23,847 bases of DNA from Actinomycetota bacterium. GTDB taxonomy: Bacteria; Actinomycetota; Actinomycetes; Actinomycetales; Cellulomonadaceae. Position 1 is the first letter of the stretch. Each line of letters opens with the position of its first letter. Of the stretch, positions 22,891 through 23,847 are shown piece after piece. The notes below the pieces were generated by a model. The model searched no databases. It worked only from the letters and a program-made list of their open reading frames with translations, and had not been told where the DNA came from. The DNA lies in the NCBI GenBank assembly GCA_018898235.1, contig JAHIJU010000117.1, positions 1 through 23,847 of the forward strand, in the 5' to 3' direction. The position numbers and the translations under genes are program-made.

Positions 22891-22916
22891 TCGAAATACC
22901 CCCGGGGGTATTTCGA
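22891..22916. promoter_or_regulatory. CsoR/CstR-type operator 3, 26-bp perfect palindrome
   Basis: The arms TCGAAATACCCCC (22891-22903) and GGGGGTATTTCGA (22904-22916) are perfectly complementary, with the 16-bp ATACCCC-type core at 22896-22911. It lies 14 bases before the rhodanese ribosome-site region and 22 bases after the histidine kinase stop, so it may also act as a terminator. Confidence 0.75.
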
Positions 22917-22937
22917 GCCTAGCGCACCGGAGGCAGC

Positions 22938-23847
22938 TCAGGCGGACGCGAGCGGTAGCCGCACGGTTACCGTCGTGCCCAGACCAGGAGCCGAGACGAG
23001 CTCGACCCGGCCCGCATGCGCCTCGACGAACTCGCGGACCACGGCCAGCCCCAGCCCGGAGCCGGGCATCCGGACATCCCCGGCACGGAAGTACCGATCG
23101 AACACGCGGGCCTGATCCGCGGCGGCGATCCCGGGCCCGGTGTCCCGGACCTCCAGCACCACGACACCCGCACCAGGTCCGATCGGCAGCCCGGCCGCCC
23201 CCTGGACCGAGACCCGCACCTCGACCTCGTCCCCCGGGCGGCAGTGCCGCGCACAGTTGGCCAGCAGGTTCCCCACCACCTGGTGCAGACGGTCGGCGTC
23301 GCCGAGCACCGGAGCGGACCCGTCGACCCGGCCGGTCACCGTCAGACCGGCCGCCCGCAGCTCGGGCATCCGCGCGGCGACCTCATCGGCGACCACCCCG
23401 GCCAGGTCCACCCGGCCGATCTGCGACGCCGGTGCCGCATCGTCCACCTGTGACAGCAGTGCCAGGTCACCGACCACCCGGCCCAGCCGCACGCTCTGGT
23501 CGTGCAACCGGGACAACGTCGCCGGGTCGGCCGGGACCAGTCCGTCGCGCAGCTCCTCGAGCCCGGCCTGCAACGCCGCGAGCGGCGTGCGCAGCTCGTG
23601 CGCCACATCGGCCGCCATCTGTCGCCGCGCGGCTGCGGACCGCTCGACCGCATCCGCCGCCTCGTTGAACCCGCGGGCCAGGTCACCCAGCTCACCGGAC
23701 GCCGACTCGTCGGCCCGCAGGTCGCGTCGACCCCGGGCGAACGACTGCGCCACCCGGCCCAGCCCGGCCAGCGGTGCGGTCAGCCACCGGGTGGTCAACC
23801 AGCCGGCGAGCACCGCCACGGCGAGCGCGACCACCGAGGCCACCACC
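22938..23847 (-). CDS. sensor histidine kinase, N-terminus cut by window edge
   Basis: About 303 C-terminal residues of a two-component sensor; the frame is open to the right edge. Visible parts in order are a membrane helix (ASVVALAVAVLAGWL), a HAMP linker (about 18-70), a HisKA domain with the phospho-accepting His in DVAHELRTPLAAL (His83 of the fragment), and an ATP-binding domain with the N box (VVGNLLANCARHC), G1 (VRDTGPGI), F box (VFDRYFRAG) and G2 (GSGLGLAVV). It would phosphorylate a response regulator, probably encoded just upstream beyond the window. The BaeS/envelope-stress type fits, but the stimulus cannot be read. The 61-bp spacer to the rhodanese holds the palindromic operator, so the two are probably separate units. 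Confidence 0.93.
   Translation of the reverse strand, partial: VVASVVALAVAVLAGWLTTRWLTAPLAGLGRVAQSFARGRRDLRADESASGELGDLARGFNEAADAVERSAAARRQMAADVAHELRTPLAALQAGLEELRDGLVPADPATLSRLHDQSVRLGRVVGDLALLSQVDDAAPASQIGRVDLAGVVADEVAARMPELRAAGLTVTGRVDGSAPVLGDADRLHQVVGNLLANCARHCRPGDEVEVRVSVQGAAGLPIGPGAGVVVLEVRDTGPGIAAADQARVFDRYFRAGDVRMPGSGLGLAVVREFVEAHAGRVELVSAPGLGTTVTVRLPLASA

Overview
The window looks like chromosomal DNA from a high-GC actinomycete. Supporting signs are very high GC with GTG starts, 4-base GTGA/ATGA stop-start overlaps, a PASTA-type Ser/Thr kinase, xylA/xylB divergent from a ROK repressor, and a DUF2252 protein. I cannot name a genus. I see no rRNA, tRNA, IS element, phage gene or CRISPR array. 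Nearly all the sequence is coding, and no gene-free stretch exceeds about 200 bases.

Region 1 (1-9.3 kb, all minus strand) is a Pst-like cluster. Reading order is pstC-like permease, pstA-like permease, a PstS-like binding protein with a low-complexity stalk and C-terminal membrane anchor, an 866-residue secreted and anchored protein with a probable second PstS-like domain, a sortase-fold membrane protein, then (after a hairpin) a freely secreted PstS-like protein and a truncated small secreted protein. Three junctions are GTGA overlaps, so the core is tightly coupled. No pstB ATPase or phoU is present. The sortase-fold protein appears to have lost its catalytic His, Cys and Arg. PHO-box-like direct repeats with 11-base periodicity lie upstream of pstC and of the secreted PstS-like gene. 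This is the best candidate here for an under-described system: a surface phosphate (or other oxyanion) capture assembly.

Region 2 (9.3-12.3 kb, minus) holds a small DUF1508-like protein, then a membrane-anchored lytic transglycosylase overlapping a PASTA Ser/Thr kinase whose active site is partly degenerate. Together they suggest a cell-wall module.

Region 3 (12.4-16.5 kb) is a xylose-use locus: xylA and xylB on the minus strand, divergent from a plus-strand ROK (XylR-type) repressor. The 79-bp spacer carries overlapping promoters and an imperfect palindrome that would cover both. A strong hairpin separates xylA from xylB, and a near-perfect 32-bp palindrome follows xylB. A DUF2252 protein follows xylR.

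Region 4 (18.1-22.9 kb) looks like a reactive-sulfur (persulfide) regulon. It contains a small membrane protein with a CSSC motif preceded by a 13-codon leader ORF, a four-domain CoA-disulfide reductase/rhodanese/TusA/DsrE fusion, a FrnE-type DsbA oxidoreductase, a small unknown protein and a single-domain rhodanese. Three ATACCCC-type palindromes of the CsoR/CstR operator kind lie upstream of the membrane protein, the fusion and the rhodanese. No CsoR/CstR repressor is encoded in the window. A truncated sensor histidine kinase runs off the right end.
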